From: Strobilurus pachycystidiatus
Lineage: Eukaryota; Basidiomycota; Agaricomycetes; Agaricales; Physalacriaceae
Direction of reading: 5' to 3'
DNA: 64,000 bases
NCBI GenBank assembly: GCA_019915135.1
Contig: JAHLMK010000013.1
Location: forward strand, 496,001-560,000
The stretch's first letter is position 1, and the number at the start of each line of letters is the position of its first letter. Position numbers and translations under genes: made by a program. Below the pieces are notes generated by a model. The model worked only from the letters and a program-made list of their open reading frames with translations. It ran no database searches and was not told the origin of the DNA. Positions 1-10,016 of this stretch are shown here, one piece after another.

Positions 1-361
1 ACGAGATCAAAGCTACCGACTACACAGTAATCTACTTGCTTATATACGTGTCCACTACTGACTACCCTTTGCCCTAGCCCCTTGTCCAAACCTGTTTCCT
101 CCAGGGATATTAAGCACTGCCTTGGTTCTATGACGCTCCAGATTCCCTCCATGTGTCCCCTGCACGGCAATAGCCTGCTAGCCATGAGGTATGATGTCAG
201 ACCATGCTGCCAACATGTTGCGTGTCAAGGAGTGTCAAGGAGTATGAATGATGTCACTAGGGGACGTCTCTGAGACACAGATAAGGGATAAGATATGATG
301 AAGAGATATGATAGGTGATAAAATGTGAAGGATAAGATGAAAAGATAGTCCATTCGTAACA
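1..361 (-). repeat. 3' LTR of the gypsy element (partial, runs off the window)
   Basis: Directly after the polypurine tract the minus strand starts TGTTACGAATGG, the TG start expected of an LTR. It continues to the window edge without a recognisable CA end, so the LTR is incomplete here. A TATATAAGC box lies at 38-46, where an LTR promoter would be expected. The partner 5' LTR is absent, so target-site duplications and LTR age cannot be read. Confidence 0.7.
38..46 (-). promoter_or_regulatory. TATA-box-like element in the gypsy LTR
   Basis: The minus strand reads TATATAAGC about 315 bp into the LTR. This is a plausible RNA polymerase II TATA box for the U3/R boundary. It is supported only by motif and position. 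Confidence 0.35.
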
Positions 362-376
362 TTACCCCCTCCTTAA
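362..376 (-). other. polypurine tract of the gypsy element
   Basis: The minus strand reads AAGGAGGGGGTAA between the integrase stop region and the LTR start at 361. A purine run abutting the 3' LTR is the plus-strand DNA primer site of LTR retrotransposons. Confidence 0.7.
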
Positions 377-2892
377 GGCGCAGGTTCCATTCTGTGCTAG
401 CCTGTTTGCTAATGCTTCGCTTGGCATGGAACTAGGAGTGGGTTCTGTGTCCGGTTGTGGCATAGGTCGGAAAAGATGCGTGGGGAATTGGGAAATGGGG
501 ATCTCAATGCGTGCTAGCTTGGGTGGCTTTGGCTTGTTTGGGAAGCGCTTGTGGAACTCTGCAATGGCTTTGGCAGCATGTTCTAAATTGCGCATTAGCT
601 CCCATGTTTGTTCGTGTGCGCCATAACCCTTCCACTGCACTTTGTACCGGAATGTGCCTCGGTACTTTCCCGAATTGACTATTTCCTCTACTTCCCACTC
701 GGGTTCCTGTCCTTCTACTACTGGTGGTGGCTGTGTGTTACGTGGCTGTGATGGAAAGTCAGGTGGATGATAGGGTGATATGAGGGCTTCATTGAAGACC
801 GGGTGAATGTTCTTCCACGTGCGTGGTAGTGCAAGTTTGTATGAACTCTTTCCAACTTTCTCAACCACTTTGAATAGTCCAAAATGCAAGTCCCCCATCT
901 TCTTTGCCGGTCTGTCTGTACTAAGATTGGTCCCTTCCAACCACACCTTGTCCCCAGGTTTGTACTCAATCGCCTCTGACCTCTTCTTGTCATAGTGCCT
1001 CTTCATGTCCTCCGCCGCCTTCTTCAATGCAGCCTCTACTTCTTCCCTGACCTTCCGCATTCCATCTGCAAACTCCTGAGCAGTCTGGTTCCTTGACATC
1101 ATCTTTGGTGCGGTTCCTTTGTACGGGTGACGGCCATTGTCGGCATAGAACAGAGTAACCTTGGTTGCCGAGTGCTCTTGGTCATTCAAGGCAAACTCTG
1201 CCGTCGGCAGCCACTGGTCCCAGTCGCTTTGATGATAGTTGACAAACAGACATAGATAATGTTCTATCTCTTGGTTTATCCGTTCTGTCTGCCCATTGGT
1301 CTGGGGATGATACGCCGTTGTGAAGTTCCCTTCAATGCCAAGTAACCGGTACAACTCCTTCATGAACTAGGAGTGATACTGGGGTCCTCGATCATGGACT
1401 ATTTTGCGTGGTAGCCCATGAATTGGGAAAATTCAATCCCGATAGATCCGTGCCATGCCGACTGACGTCAGAGACATGTGTGTAGGCACGAGTCGTACTC
1501 GTTTGGTGAAGTGGTCCACCGTGACGCTGATGGCATTGTATCCTCCTGACTCCGGCAACTCTCCTATCAAGTCTGTCCCAATCGTCTGCCAGGGCTCAGT
1601 GGGTGCATCATGCGGGTGTAGCGGGCCAGTGGGCTTTGAGCGGTGTGCTTTAGTGGCTTGGCACTTCTTGCAGCCCGTGACGTAAGTGCGCACGTCTCGG
1701 CTGATCCCTGGCCACCAGTAGTTCCGCGTGATGAGCTCCTGGGTTCTGTACCGGCCCGGATGTCCTGCCAACTGGGTGTCGTGATGCGCCTGGATGATCC
1801 GCCCTCTCAAGTCCTTGTCCTTTGGTACATAGATACGTCCCTGCCATGTAACTACTCCGTCGTCTGTTTCTATCCAGTCTTTTTCTTTATTTTCTAATGC
1901 TACTTGTAAGTACTTGTCCTTGTTTGCTTTTCTTTGTTTGATTTTTATAAGTAATATGTCCTCTGGTGCGTCTACGCTATGTGTATTTAAAGAAAAATAA
2001 ACTCGTGATATAAAATACTCCGGTTTCAACAACGTGACATTTTCATTGTCTTTCTCGCCCTGGTCAAGGCCTGTCATCCTTGACAAGGCATCTGCCTTCC
2101 CCATTGTCTTTCCCGGCTTGTGCGTCAACTGAATATCATACTCCCCCAACTCTGTGACCCATCATGCTTGCCTCCGATTCAGCTTCTGGAGTTTTCTAAA
2201 GTACTGCAAGTTTTGATGGTCCGTAAATACTTCAACCGCTTCTTTTGCTCCTAATAGATACTGTCTCCACTCCTCCATTGAGTCCATAATAGCCATCATC
2301 TCCTTGTCATATATCTCGTAATTCCTCTCCGTTTCATTCAACGCTCATGACTTAAAGGCGACCGGTCGCCACTTCCCATCAACAAATTGGGATAGCACAG
2401 CTCCATTTGCGTAGTCCGAGGAGTCCGCCTCTACTCGGAACTTGCCAGTCTCACGTGGGATGAGTAAGACCGGGTCCTCCGCGATCCTCCTTTTCAACTC
2501 GTCAAAAGCATCCTGCTGCTCTTGCTTCCAGACCCACTCGGCGTTGCCAGTGAGTTGGGTAAGCGGTCTAGCCACTCCACTGAATCCTCGGATGAAGCGC
2601 CGGAAGAAGTTGCAGAAGCCGAGGAAGGACTGGACTTCCTTCTTCTTGGTTGGCTCCTTCCACCCTGTGACTGCCGACACCTTCTTTGAATCCATCCTAA
2701 TCTTTCCGCTTCCAACAATAACTCCTAAGTACTCCACTTCCTTCACCTCAAACTCGCACTTCTCCGGCTTTAAATACAACTTGTTCTGACGTAGTATCTC
2801 CAATACCTGTCGTACTAATCTCCTATGCTCTTCTAAAGTATCGGTAAAAATAAGAATATTGTCCAAGTATACTATGACATGTCCTTCATCAA
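362..2892 (-). pseudogene. gypsy Pol, C-terminal part: end of RT, RNase H, integrase, chromodomain
   Basis: This is the downstream part of Pol after the Helitron insertion. It starts with the RT active-site block, which reads VIVYLDNILIF where the family has YLDD, so the second catalytic aspartate is Asn (codon 2858-2860). RNase H follows, then the integrase zinc-binding region (H-H pair and CKKC), the integrase core (GTDLIG, HDRGPQ and GQTERINQE carry the D, D and E residues), and a chromodomain (YKVQWKGYGAHEQTWEL). Four in-frame stops interrupt it: TGA at 2345, 2162 and 1433 and TAG at 1367. Across each stop the same frame continues with conserved Pol sequence, so these are point mutations, not introns. 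Each can be explained by one C-to-T change (CGA or CAG to a stop). Confidence 0.92.
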
Positions 2893-2903
2893 CAAGCTTA
2901 CAA

Positions 2904-2920
2904 TCCTGCCTTCGGCAGGA
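2904..2920 (-). other. Helitron 3' terminal hairpin
   Basis: TCCTGCC and GGCAGGA form a perfect 7-bp stem around a 3-nt loop, 11 nt inside the 3' end. In Helitrons such a hairpin marks the termination of rolling-circle transfer. Position and shape fit the family exactly. Confidence 0.85.
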
Positions 2921-3022
2921 CGTTCGCAGGCTCACGTCCTTACTTCGGCAGTCATTCCAGCTTGTTGGGGCGCTGCCCCAAACCCCGTTAGTTAAAAATG
3001 TATTCAATTGAATAAATAGGAT

Positions 3023-5306
3023 CTAAACTAAACCTTGTAAGACTTCTGGATATACTATGTTATTGGTTCTACTACTATTACCCTCATTATCCGGAAACAA
3101 CACCTTGATACGACTTGCTGAAGTGCACCGACTGAGAGCGACATAAAGGTGTCCATGGAAGAAGACTGGAGTGCGTAAATCCAGGCCAACATGTTGAACG
3201 GACTGGCCTTGAGACTTGTTGATGGTCATAGCAAATGCTAAGCGAACAGGAAACTGGCGACGTGTAAAGGGAATGGGACAATCAACCTCCTTTGGGATGT
3301 TATTGATACGCGGAATCAAGACAATATTGCCGTTGTGCTTTCCACCCATAATTTGACACTTAAGGACACGATGACGCATATCCAAAAGACGCATGCGGGT
3401 TCCATTGCAGAGTCCATCTGCAGGAGCCAGATTGACTAATAACATCAAGGGTACACCCTTCTTCAAAATCAACTCAGAATCTGGAATTGCTGCTGCAGTG
3501 AAGCTTGCTAATACTTCAGCTGGATAGTGCATAGTTGCTTCATCTTGAAGGACCTTGTTGGAGGCAAAATAGGTCCTTGGTTCGCCAGGAAGCTTCTCCA
3601 AAATGTTTGTGTTGATTTCACGAACATCATCATTCTTTGCACAGAGAATAGTGCGACTGAGAAAGAAGTCATTGTGCTGCCATGGGCGTGTGGCAATGTC
3701 TGGATAGACATGATCAATGAGACCCTGTACAGAGTTGTTGGTAAGACGCATAGATGGTGGAAGCTCTATAGTCAGTGTACTTGGATCAACATCCTTTCCA
3801 CAGCCAACATCTAAAAGCCAGAGTGCAAAGGCAGCATTTGCAGGATCAGCTGCTTCTAAACGCATATTTTGAGTGAGATGCAGAACTTCTATTGCACTCC
3901 AGAGAACTGATCGACATAGAGAGGCTCCAACAACTTCTTCACGACTTCCTTTTGGAATAACAGGCAGTGTTTGCCGGAAGTCTCCTAAACAGAAATTAGT
4001 ATGAAAAAACTTAACTGAAGAAGTAAAACTAACCTCCAAATAGTGTTGTGATGCCACCCCATGGTTTATTCTCATTTCCTAGATTGAGAGATGCACGCAG
4101 TTGTCGTAAAGTACGTTCAACAGCTTCTATACCCCAACGATGTTGCATGGGAATTTCATCCCAAATGATGAGATCAACCTCCAACAAAAGTTTTGCCAAA
4201 TCAGAATTACGTCCAATGTTACAGTAGGAATTGTCAAAGACAGGAATAGGTATTTTGTAGCGTAAATGACCGGTAGCACCTCCTGCCAGGAGAAGAGAGG
4301 CAATTCCAGTTGATGCAGTACAAAGTGCAATAGATGATGATGCACGAACAGCACTGGCAATAGTGTTGCATACAAACGTCTTTCCACCACCACCACCACT
4401 GTGTACAAAGAAGGATTTTCCCAACTTATTAGAAACAGAGTCCATAACCTTATCAAAGACAGCGCGCTGTTCAGGATTGAAGCTTGCCTGATTTGCTGCT
4501 ACTTCAGCTTGAAGTCTCTCAACATCATAATTGCGCTGAGCAGCAATAAGAGGGTTCACTACTCGTTGTCCCCAATTCTGCTCAGGAAGTGGAAGACCAA
4601 AGTTTGTAAGATCTTTGCCCTTGATATCAATGCAACATTCATTCATCAACCAAAGTCCATAATCATAAACTGTCTCCTCTGGTGCATTAAATATCCCCAT
4701 GCGTGTCAAACGATGAGCTAAATCATCACAGATATGATGACGAAAGCGAATCCACAACTGGTCAGGTCTTGAGATAGTACAGTTGAGAAGCATAGAGACA
4801 AAAAGTGCTCGCAGAACAGAGCCTGTTGAAATGACAGATGCCTCTGTTAAGCATTGAATCCACTCCTGATCATCTTCTAAAAGACCTAATGCCGCACATG
4901 CTGCTTTAAAAGTAGGATGAACAACATCATGAACAGTGCGTAAGTGTTCAAAACTGGTAGCACCTTTCACCACTGTCAACAACAATCGAAGATAGAAGCG
5001 CTCTCCAGATGTTGGTGAAGCTTGGTACATGCGTCCAATGGTACCCATTGATGTTCCGGCTCGCTGCCGTGCAGTCCATTTCTTATCTTTCTTGTTCCAA
5101 ACAAAGTGATCTGGAATATCTTGATAAAGATATTTGGATGCTTCAGGTCCCAACTGTGGACTGGCATTGAGTTTGAAATATCCTGTCAACGTAGTATCTT
5201 TAGCCAATGCACGATCCAGAACCTCCTCAGGTGCTTCATTCTCTTCAAAGTAGATAGTTTGCTCATTTGGTAGATGTACAGCCAGGCGATAAATATTGGG
5301 TTCTTC
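3023..5306 (-). pseudogene. Helitron Pif1-like DNA helicase domain
   Basis: This is the C-terminal helicase part of the same Rep-helicase polyprotein, open in frame from the TGA at 5307. It shows the Walker A-type loop HSGGGGGKTF, the DEIPM Walker B, a TTLFGG-DFRQTLPV block, and C-terminal NKSQGQSVQHVGLDL and HGHLYVALSRCTS motifs of Pif1/RecD-like superfamily 1 helicases. A 49-nt intron (4033 to 3985) interrupts FGGDFRQ: donor GTTAGT, a perfect TACTAA branch word and TTTAG acceptor; splicing restores G-G-D in frame. The helicase would unwind the donor strand during rolling-circle transposition. The domain itself looks intact; the pseudogene label comes from the upstream lesions. Confidence 0.92.
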
Positions 5307-6050
5307 TCAGTGCATGTCAAACTCAAAAGTTCTCCAACATGACTCGCAGGCTGATATATAGCGGGCATCCAAGAATTCTTTGATTTCATCACGGCCTTCC
5401 TGTTCTCCATTTGAACTGAGCTCCAATGTAGTGCGATCATGGCCTTTATAAATATATTTGTGAATGTACTTGACTGCTTTCACAGACACACAGGCTTCAA
5501 CGTTAATATGACACTGATAACGACAGAGAAGATAAGGATTATATGGAACAATGTCACGGTTGGTGTATGTATAGGAGACACCATTGATAGAAGGACCTTC
5601 AAAAGTGGGTCCATCGGCTGGACGCTTGAGCTTTGAATAACCGTCACCGCTGAATGTTGTCTGTTCACAAAAGTCCTTGGGATAGTTTTTCATGCATTGA
5701 GTAGTTCCTTCTGGCTTGCAGCGTTTGTCGCAGGGACCATGCTTCATAGATGTTGTTACAATATCATATAACATTGGATGTGTCTCCTTGTCTGGAATTT
5801 GAGCGCAACAGATTCTATCAGCATCTGCAGGTGTGCGTATTTTATATGCCGGATCCAAAAAGATAAGAAGGTGCATATGAGGTAAACCACGTTTTTGAAA
5901 CTCAATGGTATGAACTAAAGCGCGTACTCGGCCAAAAAGACCCTCTCGAATCTCTTTGAGAAGATTGTTTTTCTTGATTTCAAATACGCGTGCCACAATA
6001 TCTGGCCGATCTACTGGTTTCTGCACTTTTTCCCCTTTCTCATTCACCAT
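5307..6050 (-). pseudogene. Helitron Rep (HUH endonuclease) domain
   Basis: The segment carries the replication-initiator core: RGLPHMHLLIFL contains the two metal-binding histidines of the HUH motif, and KYIHKYIYKGHD carries the paired tyrosines that attack DNA during rolling-circle transposition. It is continuous with the N-terminal part apart from the small indel near 6050. It ends at a TGA (5307-5309) directly after EFDMH; the same frame continues past the stop with EEPNIYRLAVHLP, so the stop is a point mutation (CGA to TGA is the simplest route). Catalytic residues look intact. Confidence 0.92.
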
Positions 6051-8120
6051 AAGTGCATCTTTCAGGCCAATTGGGATTTGCCGTCATTGTCAAGAATATG
6101 TCAGGTTTTTGATACGCTCGACAAATAGCCATAGAATCTTGATAAAGCTGATGCATTGCACGTGGACTGCCAGAATGTGAAGAAGGTAGAACAGTAACTT
6201 TGCCAGTTTGAGCCATATCTACATCTCCATTATGCAGAGCATCCGCAACACCTTTATATAAGTCTGAACGGATAGCTTTTTGATTATTGCGAACCCAATT
6301 GAGACGGTTTTGCTCATCAGAAGCCCATGCATCAACAACATATTGCTGAAAGAGTCTTCCTGCCAGAAAAAGTGCTCTATCTTTGTCTTCAATTCGTGGA
6401 TGAATGCAATAGGCAGTATACATAGATTGAGTGAGACGTTTTTGTGATGTACGCGTGCTTCTTTCTGTCCTTTGTAGAACCATATCAGGACCCCACCCCA
6501 GGTCACCTTTAGGAAACAGCAAAACATAATGGAGAGGATTATACAAAGGATTGAGTTGACTGATTCGCTTCAATCCACCACCATTGAGGCGTAAAATGAT
6601 ATCTCGGTCTGACTTGATATTCTCCTGAGTCCCATCACCTGGAATTACAGCTGCCAGTTCGTCAACTGTTGGAAGATTGTATCGACGTTGATCTGTTCCT
6701 TCGGCAAGATGCAAGCGTACACTGACGTCCTTCTGCTGCTCTGGAGGTTTTTGTCGCATAATGAGAAAAGCATGTTGATAAAGGGGAACATTAGACATGA
6801 CCATGAATAAGGAGTAAAGGAGAATATTCATGAATATATTCTTAATCTTATTCATGAATATGAATATGACAAATATATTATATTCGTGAATAAGAATAAG
6901 TTGACGAATATAGAATACGAACCTTTAAGTTCACATAATCCTCAACTCATTCATGAGTGTCTGACAATACTGAATTCTCAGTACTAAAGACAAGTTTATG
7001 ATAAATTTAGATGCTGTTTGAATGATTTATAAGTCATTCAATAACTTGAACTGTGATCTTGAGTGACATTGAGATGATTATACTCGTATATTTGTGAATA
7101 TTCATGAATAAAAGCGAAATATTTGCAGTGAAGATTAAGTTGACAAATAAGATTAAGAGTATATTCATGAATAACAATTATGACCCTTGGAGAGAGGATT
7201 ATTCGTGTGCATGAATAAGAATATACTCAAATATATATTCGTGGACATCTCTAGGGAACATAGGGATTGCATTCATTGAGCATAGCTTGTAATTCTGTCA
7301 TAATAACAGGATTGACATTTGCATTTCTGCGACTGCGAATTCCAGTAGCAACTTCTTGCTGATCATGGACATAGAGTTGAGCATAAGTATATGTCTGGCC
7401 AGGCTCAGGAAGAAGAGCACCCATTGAGTGTGTTAACTGGCCAGAAACACGGAAAGCATAGGTCCCAGGACCCTCAAGCACAGATCTATCAATTTTGGCT
7501 CCCAAAGATGTGAATGCAAAGGCAGCATTATATTGACGGATTTGGGTTTTGAATAGCTCAGATCGTGGAGAAACACCCATAAGCAGCTCAGTCAAGAGAC
7601 GTGGAATTTTAGGAAGAATAGGAAGAAACACCTGTCCATCTAAACAACACTTCCCAAAACGTGGAGCACGTTTGGGTGAATTGGCCAGTTTTTCATCTGG
7701 AAAGTGAAAAGCACCACATTCTGGACATGTGAGATCTCTGATTCTGCCTGCACTATGAATTTCAACAGGCTCATGATGAGGCTGCAGACCACGTGGTAAT
7801 GAAAGAGGTCGTGCACGGGGTGGAGAATGTGCACGGGGCTGTCTTTGTTGTGCTGGTGAGTGCCCACGGGGTGGAGATTGAGCTTGGGATGGGGTTTCAG
7901 CTTGTGGATCAGGTTGATGCTGAGCACGACGACCACGGGGGCGACCACGGGGACGATGAGGAGGAGGATTTTCAGAAGGAGGGTGTGCTCGTGGAGGACG
8001 ACCACGACCACGACAGGGAGGAGAATTCTCAGGAGGAGGACGGGCTTGTGGAGGACGACCACGACCACGGCGGGGAGGTGAGGAACCTCCAGCACGCTGA
8101 GGAGGTGATGGTAATCTCAT
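6040..8120 (-). pseudogene. Helitron Rep-helicase, N-terminal part, split by a MITE
   Basis: The first segment (8120 to about 7254) encodes a proline/arginine-rich head with reiterated PP-RGRGRPP blocks, then CPECGAFHFPDEKL and a downstream CC pair typical of the N-terminal region of fungal Helitron proteins. It stops right after NPYVP because a 462-bp MITE is inserted there. Removing the MITE and one copy of its 8-bp target duplication joins NPYVP in frame to LYQHAFLIM at 6783, and the frame then runs to TMTANPNWPE. At about 6050 a small indel shifts the frame; the protein resumes as ALMVNEKGE in another frame. The start is uncertain: an earlier ATG at 8220 would need a frameshift, and the open frame also extends a little upstream of 8120. 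Confidence 0.85.
6792..7253. mobile_element. hAT-like MITE (462 bp) inside the Helitron Rep gene
   Basis: The element is flanked by an exact 8-bp direct repeat, GGGAACAT, at 6784-6791 and 7254-7261. Its ends are inverted repeats: TAGACATGACCATGAATA on the left and TAGAGATGTCCACGAATA read inward from the right, 15 of 18 matching. An 8-bp duplication together with TAGNG-like ends points to the hAT superfamily. It is AT-rich, has no coding capacity and is full of ATTCATGAATA-like palindromic words, so it is a non-autonomous MITE. Its removal restores the Rep reading frame. Confidence 0.9.
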
Positions 8121-8393
8121 TCCTGCAACTATACGTGCAGGTAATAGATGTTGTCGTGGACGATCTAAATCTGGAGGAATATGGAGTCACAGAGGGACGG
8201 GCAGCCGAAGGCGGAGACATGGTGCCTGAGTGGGGAACAGGACACGCGGACGGCCGCTGCGGGGTTTGAACTCGTAGTCCGGCAATGGTGGCAACCGGTT
8301 GCTATTTGAACCGGTCGCTTTGCTTAGTAATTTGCTTAGTAATTCAAAGGCTTTTATTTCGCTACCCCGATCCGTTCTCTAATGTAGTGTAGA

Positions 8394-9132
8394 TGAGCTC
8401 CTTCAAGATGTGATTCATGAAGGACTGAAAAGTTGCCGGCGAGTTTGTGAGTCCAAAGAACATTACCAAGGGTTCGAACAAACCCCGGTTAGTTCTGAAA
8501 GCCGCCTTCCATTCATCTCCGTCCTTGATCCGCACATTATTAAAGCCCCATCTGACGTCCATCTTTGTAAACCACTTTGCTTCCTTCAACTTGTCAATGA
8601 GCTCTTGGATCAATGGCAGTGGATACCGGTTCTTGATAGTCATATCGTTGAGTTTGCGATAATCCTGAACCGGTCGCAAACTGCCATCCTTTTTCCGTAC
8701 AAAGAAGAAAGGAGACGCCATTGGTGAGGTTGACGACCGAATGCGTCCCTTCCGAATATTCTCCTCCAAGAACTCATCTAACGCCTTCTGCTCTGCTGGG
8801 TTAAGGGGGTACACCTTGCAATCAATCGGTTTGGAGCCCGGGGTGAGTTCGATGGCATGATCCCACGGTCTCCGAACCGGTAATTGATCAAAGTCCGCCT
8901 TGCTGAACACGTCGGCAAACTCGTTGAGATAAGGTGTCGCCGCCGGTGAAGCCTGTGTCCTTAGCTTCTGCCCCGCTGTGCGATATGCGTCCCAGGCCAT
9001 CCAAAAAAGTCTCTCTCCCTCCTCCAGTTTCTCTTCTACGTCTTCATCTTCATCCTCTGGAGACTCATATTCAGGCATGTACCCGCAGCGTTTGTCATGA
9101 CTCGGTCGCGGACCCGTCACGAGATCGCGCAC
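8394..9132 (-). pseudogene. gypsy Pol, N-terminal RT part, truncated on both sides
   Basis: The fragment holds the RT fingers and palm: a VYPLNPAEQKALDEFL lead-in, FFVRKKDGSLRPVQDYR, then FTKMDVRWGFNNVRI with the first catalytic Asp, then FFGLTNSPATFQSFMNHI. The frame runs into the Helitron end at 8393 and resumes, after removing the Helitron, at 2892. It opens with a GTG codon at 9132, preceded closely by an in-frame TAG, so the true Pol start and gag-protease are lost. No stops occur within this part, unlike the downstream part. Confidence 0.9.
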
Positions 9133-9140
9133 GAACTATA

Positions 9141-10016
9141 GATTGGGTGCGCCACATAGGAGAGAACTTGTCCCGAAGAACATGTCGCGTCATCACGGGA
9201 GTTGCCGATGGGACACAATCAGATCACTACGCGCCTTGCCGCGCCTCGCTAGCCGAACCAACGTCACATCCGTCGGCCGTCCTCCCCGATTCCCGCCACT
9301 CCGTACAAGCGACACCTCATTGGGTCGAGGAATGACTCAACGATCGCTATCTTCTGATCAGTCCCGCAAGGCATGGGCAACGGCCCGCCCCATCCCGCCT
9401 TATCTCGCCTCATCCCGCCTTATCCCGCCCATTGCCCAATCAGCGGCGCTCGATCTAGCGCGCCTTCCCTGCTCGGTCAAAAGCACCATGCGCAACCGCA
9501 GCACATCGCTCCCGACACGTCGAAAGCGCTCCCAACGGAACTTTCGAGAAGAGGAGTTACTCATCAAGAGGTAGAGTCCCCAACGAGTGCCGCGAAAATG
9601 GGTATACCCGTGTGCGATACTCACATCTGGGTGGACCCTTACTCAGCTACCCAATGATACCCGTGGATTGCATACCCGGGTAACGGGTAAGTAACGGGCC
9701 AGGCGCCTAGCTCAAGGGTTACCCGTCAATACTTGCCCGTAATTTCAGACAAAATGACCCCCGCAAGAAACGAACCCGCAGAGTTCCAAGCCATTTTCAC
9801 AATGTAGTTACAAAGTGACGAGGGCAATTACCATTCAGCCAAACGGCGATAAATGCCTGACATTCTCACACAATAAGACATGCCATTCTGCCAAAATGTC
9901 GACACTATAGTAGTCCAAAATGTTTGAGTGATGATGAAATAGAAAAAAAAACTGCCGGGCAGGTGATAATAGTGTACACTGTATATAAAGTCTGCATGTG
10001 GATATAAAGTCTGTAT
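9141..10016. other. no confident gene; cluster of GGGTA/TACCCG words
   Basis: Between the truncated gypsy end and the next gene I see only short unsupported open frames. At about 9598-9745 the words TACCC, GGGTA and ACCCG recur many times on both strands (for example TACCCGGGTAACGGGTAAG). This looks like a decayed repeat or the end of an unrecognised element. Confidence 0.4.

Larger units (their letters stand above)
2893..8393 (-). mobile_element. Helitron with Rep-helicase gene, inserted in gypsy RT
   Basis: The element is bounded to the base by its own signals. On the minus strand it starts TCTACACTAC (5' TC) and ends AAGCTTG, preceded by a perfect 7-bp stem with a 3-nt loop 11 nt from the end. 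The 3' tetranucleotide is CTTG where the usual consensus is CTRR. It sits between A and T of the host, as Helitrons do, with no target duplication. Joining the flanks restores gypsy codons for E-L-I-D-E-G in frame. It carries a HUH Rep and a Pif1-like helicase on the minus strand, now broken by a MITE, a small indel and one stop, so this copy is not autonomous. Confidence 0.95.
1..9140 (-). mobile_element. 5'-truncated Ty3/gypsy (chromovirus-type) LTR retrotransposon, split by a Helitron
   Basis: Read on the minus strand, the order is reverse transcriptase (9132 to 8394), a foreign 5.5 kb insertion, the rest of reverse transcriptase and RNase H, then integrase with a chromodomain, a polypurine tract at about 364-376 and the start of an LTR at 361. 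RT-RNase H-integrase order plus a C-terminal chromodomain is the hallmark of Ty3/gypsy chromoviruses. No gag, protease, primer-binding site or 5' LTR is visible. An in-frame TAG lies two codons upstream of 9132 and the sequence beyond about 9140 no longer resembles pol, so the element is 5'-truncated. The reading frame is broken by stops at 1367, 1433, 2162 and 2345, so this copy cannot make an intact Pol. Confidence 0.93.

Noticed and set aside
7793..8269. Plus-strand open frame rich in Asp, Glu and His
   Set aside because: It is the antisense of the proline/arginine-rich head of the Helitron Rep protein; the repeats there keep several frames open by composition alone.
9598..9745. GGGTA/TACCC-rich stretch as interstitial telomere
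   Set aside because: Words are irregular and on both strands, and do not form TTAGGG tandem repeats.
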